From: Paracoccaceae bacterium
GTDB lineage: Bacteria > Pseudomonadota > Alphaproteobacteria > Rhodobacterales > Rhodobacteraceae
Reading direction: 5' to 3'
DNA length: 6,370 bases
Assembly (NCBI GenBank): GCA_007119835.1
Contig: SKOX01000383.1
Location: forward strand, 1-6,370
The position numbers were made by a program, and so were the translations under genes. The notes under the pieces were generated by a model, which was not told where the DNA came from, searched no databases, and saw only the letters and a list, made by a program, of their open reading frames with translations. Within the stretch, counting starts at the first letter, position 1. Each line of letters starts with the position of its first letter. Shown here piece by piece: positions 6,289 through 6,370 of the stretch.

Positions 6289-6370
6289 ATGAGCTACGGA
6301 TCCGACCAACAGGCGGCGCGGTACACCTCGGACTACGTGGGCCGACGGGAGATGACGCTCGAGGAGCGAC
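6289..6370 (+). CDS. start of an unidentified gene (27 codons visible)
   Basis: An ATG at 6289 follows GGGAG (6277-6281) with a 7-base spacer, and the frame is open to the window edge. The visible peptide begins MSYGSDQQAARYTSDYV and continues into a charged stretch, GRREMTLEER; it is hydrophilic, with no signal peptide or membrane segment. I do not recognise it. There is a faint likeness to N-termini of PrkA-type kinases (a Tyr-rich start, then M-T/S-L-E-E), but it is far too short to use. It runs divergently from the carboxylase fragment, leaving 92 bases between the two starts. Because a ribosome binding site and a normal-looking N-terminus sit where the carboxylase gene should continue, this gene helps define the breakpoint. 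Confidence 0.5.
   Translation, partial: MSYGSDQQAARYTSDYVGRREMTLEER

Noticed and set aside
4253..6292. A 679-codon open frame on the plus strand, antisense to the pyruvate carboxylase fragment
   Set aside because: It is rich in Arg, His, Leu, Val and Asp with no family resemblance, and the opposite strand carries an unmistakable carboxyltransferase and biotin-carrier sequence.
6197..6370. A frameshift explaining the missing biotin carboxylase half of pyruvate carboxylase
   Set aside because: I checked all three minus-strand frames upstream of the GTG and none resembles the end of a biotin carboxylase domain, so a simple frameshift does not restore homology.

Overview
This is a very GC-rich stretch of bacterial chromosome with third-position GC bias. 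It holds four recognisable housekeeping or metabolic genes and the first codons of a fifth. The pyruvate carboxylase fragment matches, from memory, the residue spacing of the Rhizobium etli enzyme with a constant offset of 520 at every catalytic landmark checked. That points to an alphaproteobacterium, though the species cannot be named from the window. I see no CRISPR array, rRNA, tRNA, recognisable insertion sequence or phage gene.

Layout. (1) Positions 1-1327, minus strand: the N-terminal 442 codons of an ADP-forming acyl-CoA (acetate-CoA ligase type) synthetase, running off the left edge. (2) 1328-1591: a 264-bp divergent intergenic region with a weak promoter candidate, a small hairpin and an exact 12-bp direct repeat whose second copy covers the start codon of the next gene. 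(3) 1592-2671, plus strand: a site-2 (M50) membrane metalloprotease with C-terminal CBS domains. (4) 2678-4159, plus strand, 6 bp downstream: bifunctional NAD(P)HX epimerase/dehydratase (Nnr), very likely in one operon with the protease. (5) 4160-4288: a short convergent gap with weak inverted repeats. (6) 4289-6196, minus strand: the C-terminal half of single-chain pyruvate carboxylase (carboxyltransferase, tetramerisation and biotin-carrier domains), without the biotin carboxylase half. (7) 6289 to the right edge, plus strand: the start of an unidentified gene with a good ribosome binding site.

The genes touch central carbon and cofactor metabolism: acyl-CoA/acyl phosphate interconversion, repair of damaged NAD(P)H and anaplerotic oxaloacetate formation. 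Apart from the protease-nnr pair, nothing shows that they act as one pathway.

The most notable feature is the abrupt loss of pyruvate carboxylase homology near 6240. The residues just upstream of the first usable start still look like the interdomain linker of a full-length enzyme. The reading frame then continues into non-homologous sequence that belongs to a divergent gene beginning at 6289. This suggests a truncation or rearrangement breakpoint (or an assembly chimera) rather than a natural two-subunit enzyme. I found no convincing new biological system; the other observations are small-scale anomalies.
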